A stretch of DNA of 64,000 nt from Eucalyptus grandis (Eukaryota; Streptophyta; Magnoliopsida; Myrtales; Myrtaceae), in contig NC_052612.1 of assembly GCF_016545825.1 (NCBI RefSeq), positions 7,998,001-8,062,000 of the forward strand, in the 5' to 3' direction. The translations under genes were made by a program, and so were the position numbers. Numbering within the stretch: the stretch's first letter is position 1; the number at the start of each line of letters is the position of its first letter. The notes beneath the pieces were generated by a model. It was not told the origin of the DNA, made no database searches, and saw only the letters and a program-made list of their open reading frames with translations. Positions 12,571 through 23,345 of this stretch are shown in pieces.

Positions 12571-13351
12571 ATGGGTGTCGTCAGTTACGACTTTGAGATC
12601 ACGACCCCGGTCCCTTTGGCCAAGATGTTCAAGGCTGTTGTCCTCGACAGTGATAACCTCATTCCCAAGGTGCTCCCGCAAGCCATCAAGAGTGTCGAAG
12701 TCCTCAAGGGCAATGGAGGTCCCGGGACCATCAAGTTGATCACTTTCAGCGAAGGTTAGGTTGTTTGTGTTAGGATTGCCCAGGATCAAGGTGGTTCCAA
12801 CCTTATGGAACATCATGATGAATGTTTAAAAAGATAGATATGTAACTTGGTTAATTAAGATGTTTCTAATAATTGATTTTTCACAAGTGATCATGTGCTT
12901 GATTCCGATCGAGCGAAATCATGCCATGTCTAAGTCAATCGTATTGGATTGCGGTCGGAACAACCTAAATGGCCCAATTGATGCCATCAAGATCGTTGCT
13001 TGCGATGTTGAAACTGGCGAGTTCTAAAGATGAATATTACTTTTTTCTTTGATAGGCAGTCAGTACAAGACAATGAAGCACAAGGTTGAGGCCCTGGACA
13101 AGGAGAACTTCACCTACAGCTACTCGATCATTAAGGGCGACGTGCTGGGCACCACCTTCGAGAAGATTAGCTACGAGGCGAAGATCACCGCGTCGCCCGA
13201 GGGAGGCTCAGTGTGCAAGAACACGAGCAAGTACTTCACCATTGGTGAGGTGGACACCACCGAGGAGAAGATCAAGGCCGGGAAAGAGAAGGCGTCCGCA
13301 ATGTTCAAGGCCATCGAGGCTTATCTCTTGGCAAACCCTGATGCCTATTGA
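12571..13351 (+). CDS. PR10-1, PR-10/Bet v 1-like protein
   Basis: Two exons, 12571-12754 and 13056-13351, with a 301-bp GT-AG intron in phase 1 splitting Gly62. This is the intron position conserved in the Bet v 1 family. The product is 159 aa, the usual length. Visible landmarks are the glycine-rich loop GNGGPGTIK at residues 47-55, a Bet v 1-type segment from about Gly93 to Phe122 ([15 protein letters not shown]), and a C-terminal helix [18 protein letters not shown] ending at NPDAY. Family knowledge: PR-10 proteins are cytosolic, induced by pathogens or stress, and bind hydrophobic ligands in a cavity. The ligand here is unknown. The start is supported by conservation of ATGGGTGTC in PR10-3 and PR10-9. 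It is very close to PR10-9, with roughly ten amino-acid differences. A LINE lies 240 bp beyond the stop. Confidence 0.95.
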
Positions 13352-13603
13352 GTAGATCCCATCGCTATCTTGACTGTTCATCGTACTGTGTTAAATATGT
13401 CTAGTTGTGCTAAATTCAAAAGGAGAGAAGATGAGTTTTGAGTCGCTTTATGCTTGGAGTTAAGCATGTTGGGCCGATGAGTGCTGTTTGTTCTTGTCTT
13501 TGCTCAGGATAAGAGAATGAAAGGTGTGGCAGGAATCTGGTGCAGTGGTTTTGTGGAATTTTGTAAATTGTGCTACATATGTAGTGTATCAAGTTCAAAA
13601 AAA
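13352..13603 (+). other. 3' flank of PR10-1 up to the LINE
   Basis: Near-identical to 61352-61600 behind PR10-9 and similar to 23346-23580 behind PR10-3, so the untranslated region was duplicated with the gene. An AATGAA-type signal lies near 13517. The last bases, AAGTTC plus a run of A (13591-13603), are the left copy of the LINE target site. Confidence 0.7.
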
Positions 13604-13641
13604 AAAAAAATTCAGTCGACTAGGGCCGCTCTAAAAAGGAA

Positions 13642-14492
13642 ATGTTTTCTTGGCTTTTGGGAAGAATACAATCAAAGTTGGAAGGATGGAAAGAAAAGTT
13701 CATTTCAAAAGGAGGAAAGGAAGTTCTCATTAAATATGTCATCCAGTTAATTCCTCACTATGCTATGTCGATTTTCAAACTTCTTGTGTCTCTTTGCAGA
13801 TATATAGAAAAAAGTATAGCTTGTTTTGGTGGAAAAATGATTAGAATAGAGCAGGGATACATTGGAAGAAATGGGATATTCTAAAGAGGAGTAAGGACAA
13901 TGGAGGTCTAGGATTTCGAGATCTTCTTGAATTTAACAGAGCCATGCTTGGGAAGCAAGCGTGGCAACTACTTCAACAGCCTCAAGCTTTATGGAGTCAG
14001 ATTTTCAAGGGTTTGTATTTTCATTCCACCAATTTCCAATGGGCGATAAGAGGAGCTAGACCCTCATGGGGATGGCTAAGTATTTTAATGGGCCGGGATG
14101 CTATATTACCTAATGTTAGTAGGTCAGTGGGTAACAGCAGGCAAATCAGAATCTGCGAGGATCGATGGTTACCAAGAGGAATTCTTGGTGGCCCTACCAC
14201 TAGAGAGGAACCAAAACTGGTGGTTGATCTCATCGATCCTATCCACAACAGCTGGAACACATCTTTGCTACAAAGATTTTTTGATGACCAGTTTATAGTA
14301 GATATTCAAACCATTCCAGTTAGACCTACTTATGCTGAAGATAAGCTAGTCTGGACAGCCACTAAGAGCCGACATTCGGTAAAGAGCAACTATCATGTGC
14401 TTTCTAATCTCAACAGCAACAACAACAACTATACAGCATCAATATCCTACCAGCATCCTAAAATTCTGTGGAAACGTATCTGGGCTATGTGA
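13642..14492 (+). pseudogene. LINE ORF2 remnant: RT C-terminus and zf-RVT region
   Basis: The frame begins with the RT thumb-like stretch LEGWKEKFISKGGKEVLIK, shifts frame near 13860, and continues KDNGGLGFRDLLEFNRAMLGK and CEDRWLPRG, all hallmarks of plant L1 ORF2. It ends in a stop at 14490-14492. The zinc-binding part continues in another frame to about 14680 (HGIQ, LEHLFLLCPW). At least two frameshifts and several stops. Confidence 0.85.
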
Positions 14493-14749
14493 TAGCTCCA
14501 AAACTTCATATATTTCTGTGGTCGGTCTGTCAAAACGCCATTGCATCTCGAGATAACTTATTTCAGAAACATATTATTACTTATCCAATCTGTTAGATTT
14601 GTCAACACGGCATTCAAGAGACTTTAGAGCACTTATTCCTCCTATGTCCGTGGACTACAGCTATTTGGGCTCACCCACAAATTAACATTGCTATGCAGCC
14701 CCATACGGTCACTAGACTAGAAGTTTGGTTAGCAAAATAGGTTATTTCA

Positions 14750-15463
14750 TTGAATCACTTACCTGGTCTAGAGCTTGTTGCAAACATTTTGTGGCAAATT
14801 TGGAGAATGAGGAATGGATTCATCTTCCGTGGCCATCGTCTGGACTCAACCTTTGCAGCAGAGAACACCTTAACACAGACTCGACTATATCAGGCCAGCA
14901 TCCCGGCCCTTTTGACAAGACCTACAGCACCACAACACCCACATCGGATTTGGAAACCACTGGATCCATGTATTTTGAAATGCAATGTTGATGCATCTTT
15001 TCAACCAGGAAGCACACATGGTTCGATGGCTACTATAAGTAGAGATCAGTATGGAAGACTTACTGATGTTTATACTATGAGATTTCCTACTGCATCTGCA
15101 CTAATCGCGGAGTTTCAAGCTGTCACCTTTGCGCTTCACCATCTGCAGAGACAAGAGCTTCATCAAGCTCCGATTGTCCTAGAATCGGACTGTAGTATCG
15201 TTGTTGAGGCTGTCATAGGAGTGGAGACGTCGCCATGGGAGACTCGACCTCTTCTTGCGGAGGCGACTGCTTTACTTTTGTTTTTCCCTAACCTATTGGT
15301 TCGTTTCTGCAAGCGAGAGGCCAACACTGTGGCCGACTGGGCTGCTAAGGCCCACATTTCTGCAAATTCGGCCCAAAATTGGAACATCTTCCCACCTTCT
15401 ATTTTGCTAGACCTTGTATATGCTGACGCCCTAGCATCCGGTTGTAAGTTACTGAAATTATAA
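14750..15463 (+). pseudogene. LINE RNase H-like domain (C-terminal end)
   Basis: A 237-aa open frame with the order of plant RVT_3-type RNase H: KCNVDASF, then AEFQAVTFAL, then ESDCSIVVEAV, then REANTVADWAAKAH. These hold the acidic residues of the fold (D in NVDASF, E in AEFQAV, D in ESDCS, D in VADWAA). The upstream start is arbitrary because the piece belongs to the longer ORF2 polyprotein. The stop at 15461-15463 is close to the true end of the element. Confidence 0.85.
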
Positions 15464-15492
15464 TACATCTTCTTTTTCAGACCAAAAAAAAA

Positions 15493-16440
15493 AAGTTGAA
15501 AAAAAGTTGAATAAACTCGATATTTTGTTGGTATCATGAGATTCTCTAATTTTCAGCAAATTTCATACAAGAAGATAATTCGTGAGTAACAAATGAATAA
15601 ATCCGAACTTCGGCATGATATCTCGAATTTGGATTACTATTTAAAATTATCAATGTGGTAGAATCTTTCAGAAATCGTTATGCATATGATCATTAACAAA
15701 AAGTACATTCTTATTATATGTCAAGAAAGCTACCGACAAAATAAAGTTCATTTTTTTAGGGTTTGGACTTATCTTATTGTAACACTCGGGCTATTTGAAA
15801 TTCTATTTAGCTAATCCTATCTTATCTCTTGATGGGGACATTGGGATTAGAGACAAATGCTTCAACACTAATAATGATAAAAAAGAAAAAGAGAAGCAAA
15901 ATATAACGGAAAAGCAGCAGCCTCCACTTCCCCCAAATTTAGACGATGAGCTGATATTGGGACACCCCGACAGCCGACCCAATATTGACCGAGTCAAACT
16001 GTCGGTGCTAGTGAAGTTTGAATCAACCTTAAGTTATAAAAATGATTTCAAAAGGCCTTACTTCATACATTTGAATCAGATCTACCGTGACATTAGGGCA
16101 TTATGAATGAAGAAATATATTATATGATGTTTATATCGCACAAGAAGCTAATATGATATCACCAACTAATTAAGCATTTTCGTTTGCTACATATTAAACC
16201 AGACAAAATTCGATTAATACGCTTTTCTCCGAATAAGGACCTTTCGTTATAATATCTAATCGGCACATCATCGTCACGTAGTCCTACCAAATCATTGTTA
16301 GATCGAACTCCACAAGAATCATTTCAAAGTGATGGCCACCCATGTGAGCTTGAGAATGTTCATCTTTTGGAACATAAACTTTGACATTTCAACATGAATC
16401 TGAAAGGAACCGTGTGATCAAAACATTGACTCATTCTTCT
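15493..16440. repeat. Downstream block of PR10-1, shared with PR10-3 and PR10-9
   Basis: 15506-16090 matches 61608-62169, and 15540-16440 matches about 23590-24540. It is AT-rich with a variable A/AAG-rich tract near 15880. An apparent 103-aa frame (15795-16106) is not kept in the other copies and is not called a gene. In the PR10-3 copy this block leads into the PR10-4 promoter; here that gene is missing. Confidence 0.7.
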
Positions 16441-16996
16441 TTAATGAAACAGAGTCAGCAGTAAAAGTAATGAAGCTAGATTATGACGGGGAAGCATCCA
16501 GGAAATCTTCCCTCTTCCCTACGAATGACACAAACGTCGACATTATTGGAAGACTCAAATGTGTTAATGAAGGATGTGCTCGACCCATGTCTTCCTTTTT
16601 CGACCGTCCAACTGGTCAAGGAAGTGGTATTTATGGTGATGGTGGCACCAGTGTGCACGCGGATGAGTCTCAATTCACGACCCACCATGCGTTTGTCGTG
16701 CAAGAATTATCTACATGCACTCAAGCTTGATTGTCCAAGCCACTAGGCTCTGTTAGAATATTTAAATAATAACTTAATGACTTCCCACCCTCAAGGGTAT
16801 CTGCATTCAAAGATCTCTTGCATGCTAATAAGTATAATTTGGGCTTGAGATCCATGCCTTTTGTCCTCTTTCTTTATTATATGATTTAGACCATTGTGAT
16901 GTTGACCTAGATTACTAAACGAGGCAATTAAGAATCATTTAGAGGGCATTTTAACATAATCTCACACATCTCTTGCCGAGGGACTTGGAACTGTTA
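16441..16996. other. Unassigned sequence; short open frames only
   Basis: Two overlapping frames (16470-16730 and 16483-16746, 86-87 aa, different frames) are open here, but I recognise neither and see no intron or promoter logic. Similarity to the PR10-4 upstream region stops at about 16450. TGTTA at 16992-16996 is the target duplication of the next element. Confidence 0.4.
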
Positions 16997-18024
16997 TGTT
17001 GAAAATATGTCTCGATTTGAGCCCGTTGAATGAGAGTATGTGAACTCAACCACGTGCGAGTCAGTAGAGCATGTGAATTGGCCGAAATTGTCAGAAGAAG
17101 ATCGCATGCGGATCTATGAGCCGCAAGCGTGAAGAATGAAGAGAGCGTGCAGCCGTGAGAGGGGAAGACCATTATTTTATTCTACCTCTTTAATTGCATG
17201 CACATGGACGTGCATGCATGGTAAGAAGTGGACGTTGAAGACCAAGACAAAAGTAAAAGTTTGTAGGCTTGTTTTGTCTTCTTTCTCCTTGTTTCTTTCC
17301 TTTGCCATTTGTTTATTCAGCTGCAGACAACCAAAGGAAAGAAAGGATAAAATATTACCTGAAGGAGTTCAACGTCGTGGAGATGGTCTTGGAAGACGGC
17401 GGCCATCCTTCTTTCGCGCTTACATTATGGGCGCACGTTTTCTGCCTCATTAAATGCAAAGTGTGCATGCGTGCCCGTGAATTTTGGTGGGCGTCAGTGC
17501 TGATTGCGAGCGCCTGAATGGCTTCACATTTTCTGTCTTGTTTCGCCCTTAAAAGGCAGAGGAGCGAAGGAGAAGATGGCGCCGCGCTGAGTTATTTCTG
17601 TGGCCGAGAGAGAGAGAGAGCTGAAGAGAGAAGTCGTGAGGCTTCAGAAGCTCTCGGCAGAGAGAGATTTTCTCGTTGAAATTACATCCGAGTGTTTTAG
17701 CCAGTTAAATTCTTGTGAGTAAAATTTATTTAATTCATTGAGTGAGGTTTCACTAGGAATTATGAGAGGCTAAACACTGTGTGAGTTATTTGGGTGTAAT
17801 TTGGGGCTGGAAAACACTAAGAGTGTGTTTGAGTACTCGAGTGATTGTAATCTCCGGTGTATCGCTTGTTTCTATAGTGGAATTCCGTGCTGCTCTCTCC
17901 GTGGACGTAGGTTCCGATATTCGGACCGAACCATGTAAATCCGGTGTCCGATTTCCTTTCCTTCATTCCGACTATTTTATCCGATTCGCTTGGTCTGTCT
18001 ATATTCTGCACGCGCGCGACAACA
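16997..18024 (+). mobile_element. Solo LTR, copia-like (family F, long variant)
   Basis: TGTTGAAAATATGTCTCG...GCGCGACAACA, 1028 bp, with a perfect 5-bp target duplication TGTTA (16992-16996 and 18025-18029). The right-hand part (TCCGATATTCGGACCGAACC near 17911) is homologous to the 716-721 bp LTRs at 34306-35026 and 39784-40499. It sits a few bases upstream of the PR10-2 pseudogene and has cut it off from any 5' region. Confidence 0.85.
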
Positions 18025-18036
18025 TGTTAGGCGACG

Positions 18037-18569
18037 ATGAATTCAATTCCACCTGCAAGAATGTTCAAGGCCTTTGTTCTCGATGACAATCTCATCCCCA
18101 AGCTCCTTCCGCAAGCCATTGAGGATTTTGTCACCCTTGAAGGTGATGGCGGTCCCGGCACCATCACGTTGTTTTCAGCAAAGGCGAGTGCTTGCGCTGT
18201 CTTCTAATTTCACTCATTTTGATTGCATCGCATTAACATGTGATGTCAAGAAGATGTTTGCCGACATTCTTTGATAAGGCTAACGTGGGAGCTGACTGCA
18301 GTTTTTTGTGTTTCGCAGCTAGACAGTTCAACTCAGTGAAGCACCAGTCGACAAGCTGGACAAGGAAAGCTCACGCACACATATGCCATCGTTGAGGGCG
18401 ATGCGCTAGAGAAGATCTCGAATGAGATCAAGGCCGAGGTGGGGGCAAGAGCACGAGCAAGTACTTCGCCATGACGGGAGGAGAACAAGGCCAGCAAAGA
18501 GAAGGCCATGGGAATGTTGAAAGCCATTGAAAGCCCATCTCTTGCAAAAACCCCGATGCTTACAATTGA
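18037..18569 (+). pseudogene. PR10-2, decayed PR-10 gene
   Basis: First-exon remnant from 18037: [26 protein letters not shown] and [10 protein letters not shown] are recognisable, one residue short after VLD. The donor region reads AAAGGCGAGT, with no GT at the expected place. The second-exon remnant starts after CGCAG at about 18318: AGACAGTTCAACTCAGTGAA corresponds to RQFNSVK. It then loses frame by several small deletions (near 18348 and 18370 and around 18440-18480) and ends with codons for DAYN and a stop at 18567-18569. The normal 5' end of exon 1 is missing next to the copia LTR. It is more like PR10-4 (IPKLLPQ) than PR10-1. Confidence 0.9.
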
Positions 18570-18787
18570 GTTGTTCCTGCACGTTGGCTCGATCTATCTC
18601 CCACCATGGTTTACGTCTTCATTCTCGTGTCTCTTTCAAGAAAAATAACAATCGAGACTGAACCGTAACAATGTTCTGAAGCGGTAGATATGCTGCATAC
18701 TGTCATCAAAGACGCTTGTCAAACATCTTGTAAAGATCTCGGCATTCTTTTACAGAGTTGAAACTGCTGCGAGATTATGGATATGAA

Positions 18788-20938
18788 TGTGCCCCTATCG
18801 CGACCTCTTTTTTTTTTTTTTTTCTTTTTGATGCCCGATCGGGGCGGGCGTCGGCGGAGGCTAATGGTTCGGCTATGTCTATTTTAGCCTGGACTCTCCC
18901 AAGTCCATCAATTCACGACTTAATAGTCCAAGTTTTGAACCTGTAAGTTAATTTTAAAATGGAGTCGCCACTAATCGGTTTGGGGTGGTCGATTAGAAAC
19001 CCAAGCGAAGTATCAGGAGAAATATTCGCTCCTGCGCAACGAGAGAAATTAGAATCGGAGACTTGATTACACTAGTTAATCACTAACGCCCTTTCGGTAC
19101 CTAATCTTGTTTAAACCCTTAGGCTTTTTGGATGTTTGAGGGATTTTCCATGCATTTGTGGAGGAAAAACTTTTTTTTTTGGGTCTTTTTCTATTTTTTT
19201 GGACATAAAAAGCATTTTTTGGATTTTTGATCTTTTTTCTGAAAATATAAATCATTTTTGGAGTTTTTTTTTTTTTTTTTTTTTTTGACATTTTAGACAT
19301 TTTTGGGAAAGTATAGATTTTTATTTTTTTTTTTCTGGAAAATAAATTATTTTTTATTTTTTATTTATTAAAATAATTTAAAAACGAACCAGGTTGGATC
19401 CAAGGTTGGGTCCAACCCGGGTCGTCTTCTTAGAATGCGGACCATATTTTTGTTTTTGTTTTTCTTAAAAAAACCTCAGCCCACACACGGGAATTGGGCC
19501 TATTTGAATTAAAAAGGGGATGCCTAGCCCGAGCTCCAAACCCGGCCTGATGACCCGACCTACTTGATGGAAACCCTAGGGCGCCGGTCACACGATTGAC
19601 CTGGCTGACCCGATTTTCGCAGCCGCAACTACCTTCGCGGTCCAGTGGCCGCGACGAGCGACGGGAGGGGAAGGCATCCAGCGGCGGCGAAGTGGCTTCG
19701 GTAGGCTATGGCGGAGATGGCAAGAATGAAAGCGTTTGGGCGACATTTGGGCTACTATGGCAAGGCTACGGCGGAGAACGCAGAACGGCGAAGAAAGGGG
19801 CGACCGGCGGTTGGAGCTTATGCAAGCTCGATAATCGCATGCCCCGACATGGCCGACCTAGAAATGAGGTGATAGACGAGGGGGGGTCAGAGATGCTCAC
19901 TGGCTTTGGGGACTTCAACCGGGGCTCGTCAGTAGGGGGCAGCACAGTGAGGACCCAGACACGGCGACAACGATGGCGACGGACCCCTGCTCCCCGAAGC
20001 CCACTCAGATCTGGACGACGTCAGGGAAAGCGGTAGCGACGAGGCGTGAGGACGGCGGCACGGCGAGATCTGACGCAGCGGTGGCGTCGGGGCATAGGAT
20101 CTCCTCCGATCTCCTCATCTCTCCGGCCTACTCACTCAAATCTTGACGGCGTTGGGGCATAGCGTCGGGAACTTGGTCAAGGCGACGGCGTCTAGGGGAC
20201 GACAATGAGCCTTCATGCCCATATCTGACCCTCTCTCCTCCGATTCTTCTCTCGCTCAGCCCCTTTCTCCCCCTCGAGCTCACTTGCCGCCGGCCTCCCC
20301 CGAAGTCTCTCAGAGGGAGGTCGGTTTGAGCTCGCGACTCGATTTCTGCCTTGCTTGCTCTTTGAGCTCCTTGAAGTCTCTCAGGGACCCCTCTGAGCTT
20401 ACCGGCTTGTGTCCTCTTCGACGGAGGTTGTGCCTTCCTATTTATAAGCGAGGAGGCCGGTCGATGGAGGTTCGACCATCGGCCCTCGCACGCCGACTGG
20501 ACCCCCGCGGTTGAATCGGTGTCCCATCCGAGCTCCACCAACAAACTATGCTCGGCATTGAAGGAAACCAATAATGGCGCTTGAGAATCTGTCTCTTCCG
20601 GCCGACGTCGGCCTACCCTCCTCGGCCGTAGGTTGTCTTCGAGCGTGTCGTCATCACTGCGTGTGAACTACAAAGGCGGAGAAGGAAGGAGTGAGGAAGA
20701 AGAAGAAGGAAGAAGAAGGAGAGAGGGGGGTGGGTTGGGTCGTGTGAGCCCACATGAAGAAAAAGGATGGGGCTGGGCTTGGAGGCCCAACTCCAATGGC
20801 TGTTGTTTTGGTTTTTTTCTTTGTTTTTATTTATTTTTTTGTTATTTTTGTTATTTGTTTTGTTTATTATCCGAAAAAAGGAAATATAAAAGAAATTAAG
20901 GCCTAATTAATAACCTAATCAAAATTTATGTGTCAACA
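18788..20938. mobile_element. Probable solo LTR (family E), GC-rich centre
   Basis: The stretch runs TGTGCCCCTATCGCG...ATGTGTCAACA, with TGAA directly on both sides (18784-18787 and 20939-20942), consistent with a 4-bp target duplication. The composition is LTR-like: poly-T tracts at 18807 and 19260, the phrase GGAGTCGCCACTAATCGG at about 18962, and a GC-rich middle (19540-20780) that opens long but meaningless frames on both strands. The boundaries are inferred from the ends only; no second copy is in the window. Confidence 0.5.
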
Positions 20939-21264
20939 TGAATGCGCCCCTTTGACCATCTGACATCTGTGTCTGAGGCCAGATCAGAAAAGCATATCAA
21001 GGAAGAGAACAGTTGACTCAAGAAGGGACGGTCAACTCTTTCACATAAGAATTTTCTGCATTTGACACGCAATTGTTACTTCACATTCGTATTTTTAAGT
21101 CTCGAGATTTAACAAAGACTTTGGCGTGGAAAATCATTCGCGACTCACATGTGACGGAATGGCACGCGATCGGAAGCTTCAAAGAGATGAGAAAAAGGCA
21201 CTTGATGGAGACTCAGAAATGAGTTGACGTGGTATATATTTAATCGATTTTGGATGTTTTATCT
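20939..21264. other. Short non-coding stretch before the tandem repeat
   Basis: No open frame, no recognisable repeat and no promoter. It leads directly into the tandem array. Confidence 0.4.
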
Positions 21265-22290
21265 AAGGGAGGTTCATATGAGTTCCACATAAACCTACCA
21301 AATTTAGCGATTTAAATTAACTTAGTACATATAGCACAATTTTGATGAATAAATGGAAATGAGCTAGCGTCATATTTATATTAAGTGGAATTTGGACTTT
21401 TAATTCCAGTGAATTCAATATGGATCCTATGTGAACCCATCAGATTTGGTGATTTAGATCAATTTAGGAGATACAACACACTTTTGACAAAGACTCGGAC
21501 ATGAGTTAGGGTCTTATTTTTACTAAGCAAAATCTAGACTTTTAATTCCAGCGAGTTCCATATAGGTCCCACATGAACCCATCAGATTTACCGATTTGGG
21601 TTAATTTAGTACATATGGCGTAATTTTGATGAAAGAGCACTGTATTTTAATCAAGATGATATGAACTTTTAATTTTAGTGAGTTTCCTATAGATCCCACA
21701 TGAACCCATCAAATTTAGCAATTTAGATTAACTTAGTATATACAATACAATTTTGACGAAAACTTAGAAATGACATAGCATCGTATTTACATCAAGGAGA
21801 ATCTGGACTTTTAATTCGAGTGAGTTCCACATGGATCCCACGTGAACTTGTTAGATTTAGCGATTTAGATCAATTTAGGACATACAACACACTTTTGATG
21901 AAGACTCGGAAATGAGCTAGGGACTTATTTATATTAAGCAAAATCTGGACTTTTAATTCTAGTGAGTTCCATATGAGTCCCACTTGAACCCATTGAATTT
22001 TGCAATTTAGATCAATTTAGTACACGCTACACAATTTGAGGAAAGAGCACTGTATTTATAGTAAGCAAAATCTGAACTTTTAATTCTAGTGAATTTTGTA
22101 TGGATCCCACGTGAACCCATCAAATTTAGTGATTTAGATTAACTTAGTACATACAACACAATTTTGACGAAAACTTGAAAATGAGGTAATGTCATACTTA
22201 TATTAAAGGGAATCTAGACTTTTAATTCTAGTGAGCCCATTAAATTTAGCAATTTAGATCAATTTAGAACATGCAGCACACTCACCAAAT
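21265..22290. repeat. Tandem array with 142/142/127-bp units (411-bp higher-order repeat)
   Basis: The phrase TTTTAATTC recurs with spacings 142, 127, 142, 142, 127 and 142 bp (at about 21401, 21543, 21670, 21812, 21954, 22081 and 22223). Units three apart share private variants. For example GAAAGAGCACTGTATTT occurs only in the two 127-bp units (near 21633 and 22039), and ACACACTTTTGA only in the unit before each. The array is therefore a trimer repeat of 411 bp, about two and a half copies. Non-coding; it ends about 150 bp upstream of the PR10-3 TATA box. Confidence 0.9.
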
Positions 22291-22436
22291 AACTTATGCT
22301 TGGAAACACTATCTAAATTTAGTTATTATTTTTAGGAAAATATTTTCTAAATTATTTATTTTCTGCAAAATATAATGCATCTTGTAAGAAGAAAATATGC
22401 AGTGATCAGAACCCTTCACACTCAGTCTCCCTCTCT

Positions 22437-22445
22437 CTATATATG
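22437..22445 (+). promoter_or_regulatory. TATA box of PR10-3
   Basis: CTATATATG about 125 bp before the ATG, with the leader TTCAGCCTCTTCTCTTCACT that PR10-1 and PR10-9 share. Confidence 0.65.
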
Positions 22446-22569
22446 TCAACTTCAATTCAGCCTCTTCTCTTCACTCCCAAGTCCCAGAGACCAACTTCAT
22501 CACTACTACTCAAGTCTTTCCAGATCATCGCTGCCTTCTCAGTTTCAACAACTCTGTTAGGATCCAGTC

Positions 22570-23345
22570 ATGGGTGTCATCACTTTCGACTTAGAGCTCA
22601 CGTCCCCCATTCCCCTGGCCAAGATGTTCAAGGCCGCTATCCTCGATGCCGATAACCTCCTCCCCAAGGTCCTCCCACAAGCTGTCAAGAGCATTGAAGT
22701 CCTCGAGGGCGATGGAGGTCCCGGGACCATCAAGTTGATGACTTTTGGTGAAGGTTAGTCCATCCGTATTAGGAACTTATGATTGCCCTTAATCAAGGTG
22801 GATTCAACCTTATGGAACACTATAATGAACATTGAAAATGATAGAAATATGACTCGATTACTTAAGATGTTTCTAACCATTTAACTTTACACAAGTGATC
22901 AGGCTATGTCTAAGTCAATCATATTGGATTGCGGTCGGAACAATTGGGTTAATTCCTAAATGGCCTGATCAACACCAAGAAGATTGGTGCTCGTGATATT
23001 GAAACCTATGAGTTCTAAATGTGAATGTGACTTTTTGTTACACTGATAGGCAGTCAGTACAAAACAGCGAAGCACAAGGTTGAGGCCCTGGACAAGGAGA
23101 ACTTCACCTATTGCTACTCAATCATCGAGGGTGAAGTGCTGGGCACCACCTTTGAGAAGATCAGCTATGAGGTGAAGATCACTGCGTTGCCCCAGGGAGG
23201 CTCGTTGTTGAAGAGCACGAGCAACTATTTCACCGTTGGCGAGGTGGACATTACCGAGGAGGAGATCAACGCCGGGAAAGAGAAGGCATCCGCAATGGTC
23301 AAGGCCATCGAGGCTTATCTCGTGGCAAACCCTGATGCCTATTGA
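22570..23345 (+). CDS. PR10-3, PR-10/Bet v 1-like protein
   Basis: Exons 22570-22753 and 23050-23345; 296-bp phase-1 GT-AG intron at codon 62; 159 aa. The glycine-rich loop GDGGPGTIK is intact at residues 47-55, and the C-terminal helix ends ANPDAY. It differs from PR10-1 and PR10-9 in the lower part of the fold ([12 protein letters not shown] instead of [16 protein letters not shown] for DVLG). It lacks the upstream TIR element found at those loci; a tandem repeat lies there instead. A possible AATAAA signal is at 23506-23511. The role is inferred from the family only: a cytosolic ligand-binding stress protein. Confidence 0.95.

Larger units (their letters stand above)
13604..15492 (+). mobile_element. 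5'-truncated LINE (L1-type non-LTR retrotransposon)
   Basis: It carries the end of a reverse transcriptase, the zf-RVT region and a plant RNase H-like domain, then an A-tail at 15484-15494. The target duplication is AAGTTC/GAAAAAAA (13591-13603 and 15493-15505). The empty site is intact behind PR10-9 at about 61592. The 5' end of ORF2, the RT catalytic core and ORF1 are missing, as is usual for truncated LINEs. Frameshifts and stops make it inactive. Confidence 0.9.

Noticed and set aside
13086..13355. Arg-rich 89-aa frame in PR10-1 exon 2 (and 61086-61355 in PR10-9)
   Set aside because: Shifted frame of the real PR-10 coding exon.
15795..16106. 103-aa frame downstream of PR10-1
   Set aside because: The homologous sequences at 23890-24200 and 61900-62160 do not keep the frame, and no domain is recognised.
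19596..20571. Long open frames on both strands (146, 147 and 99 aa)
   Set aside because: They overlap each other in a GC-rich stretch where stops are rare, have no recognisable domain, and lie inside a probable LTR.
21265..22290. CRISPR-like array
   Set aside because: Units are tandem without unique spacers, and the DNA is a plant nuclear genome.
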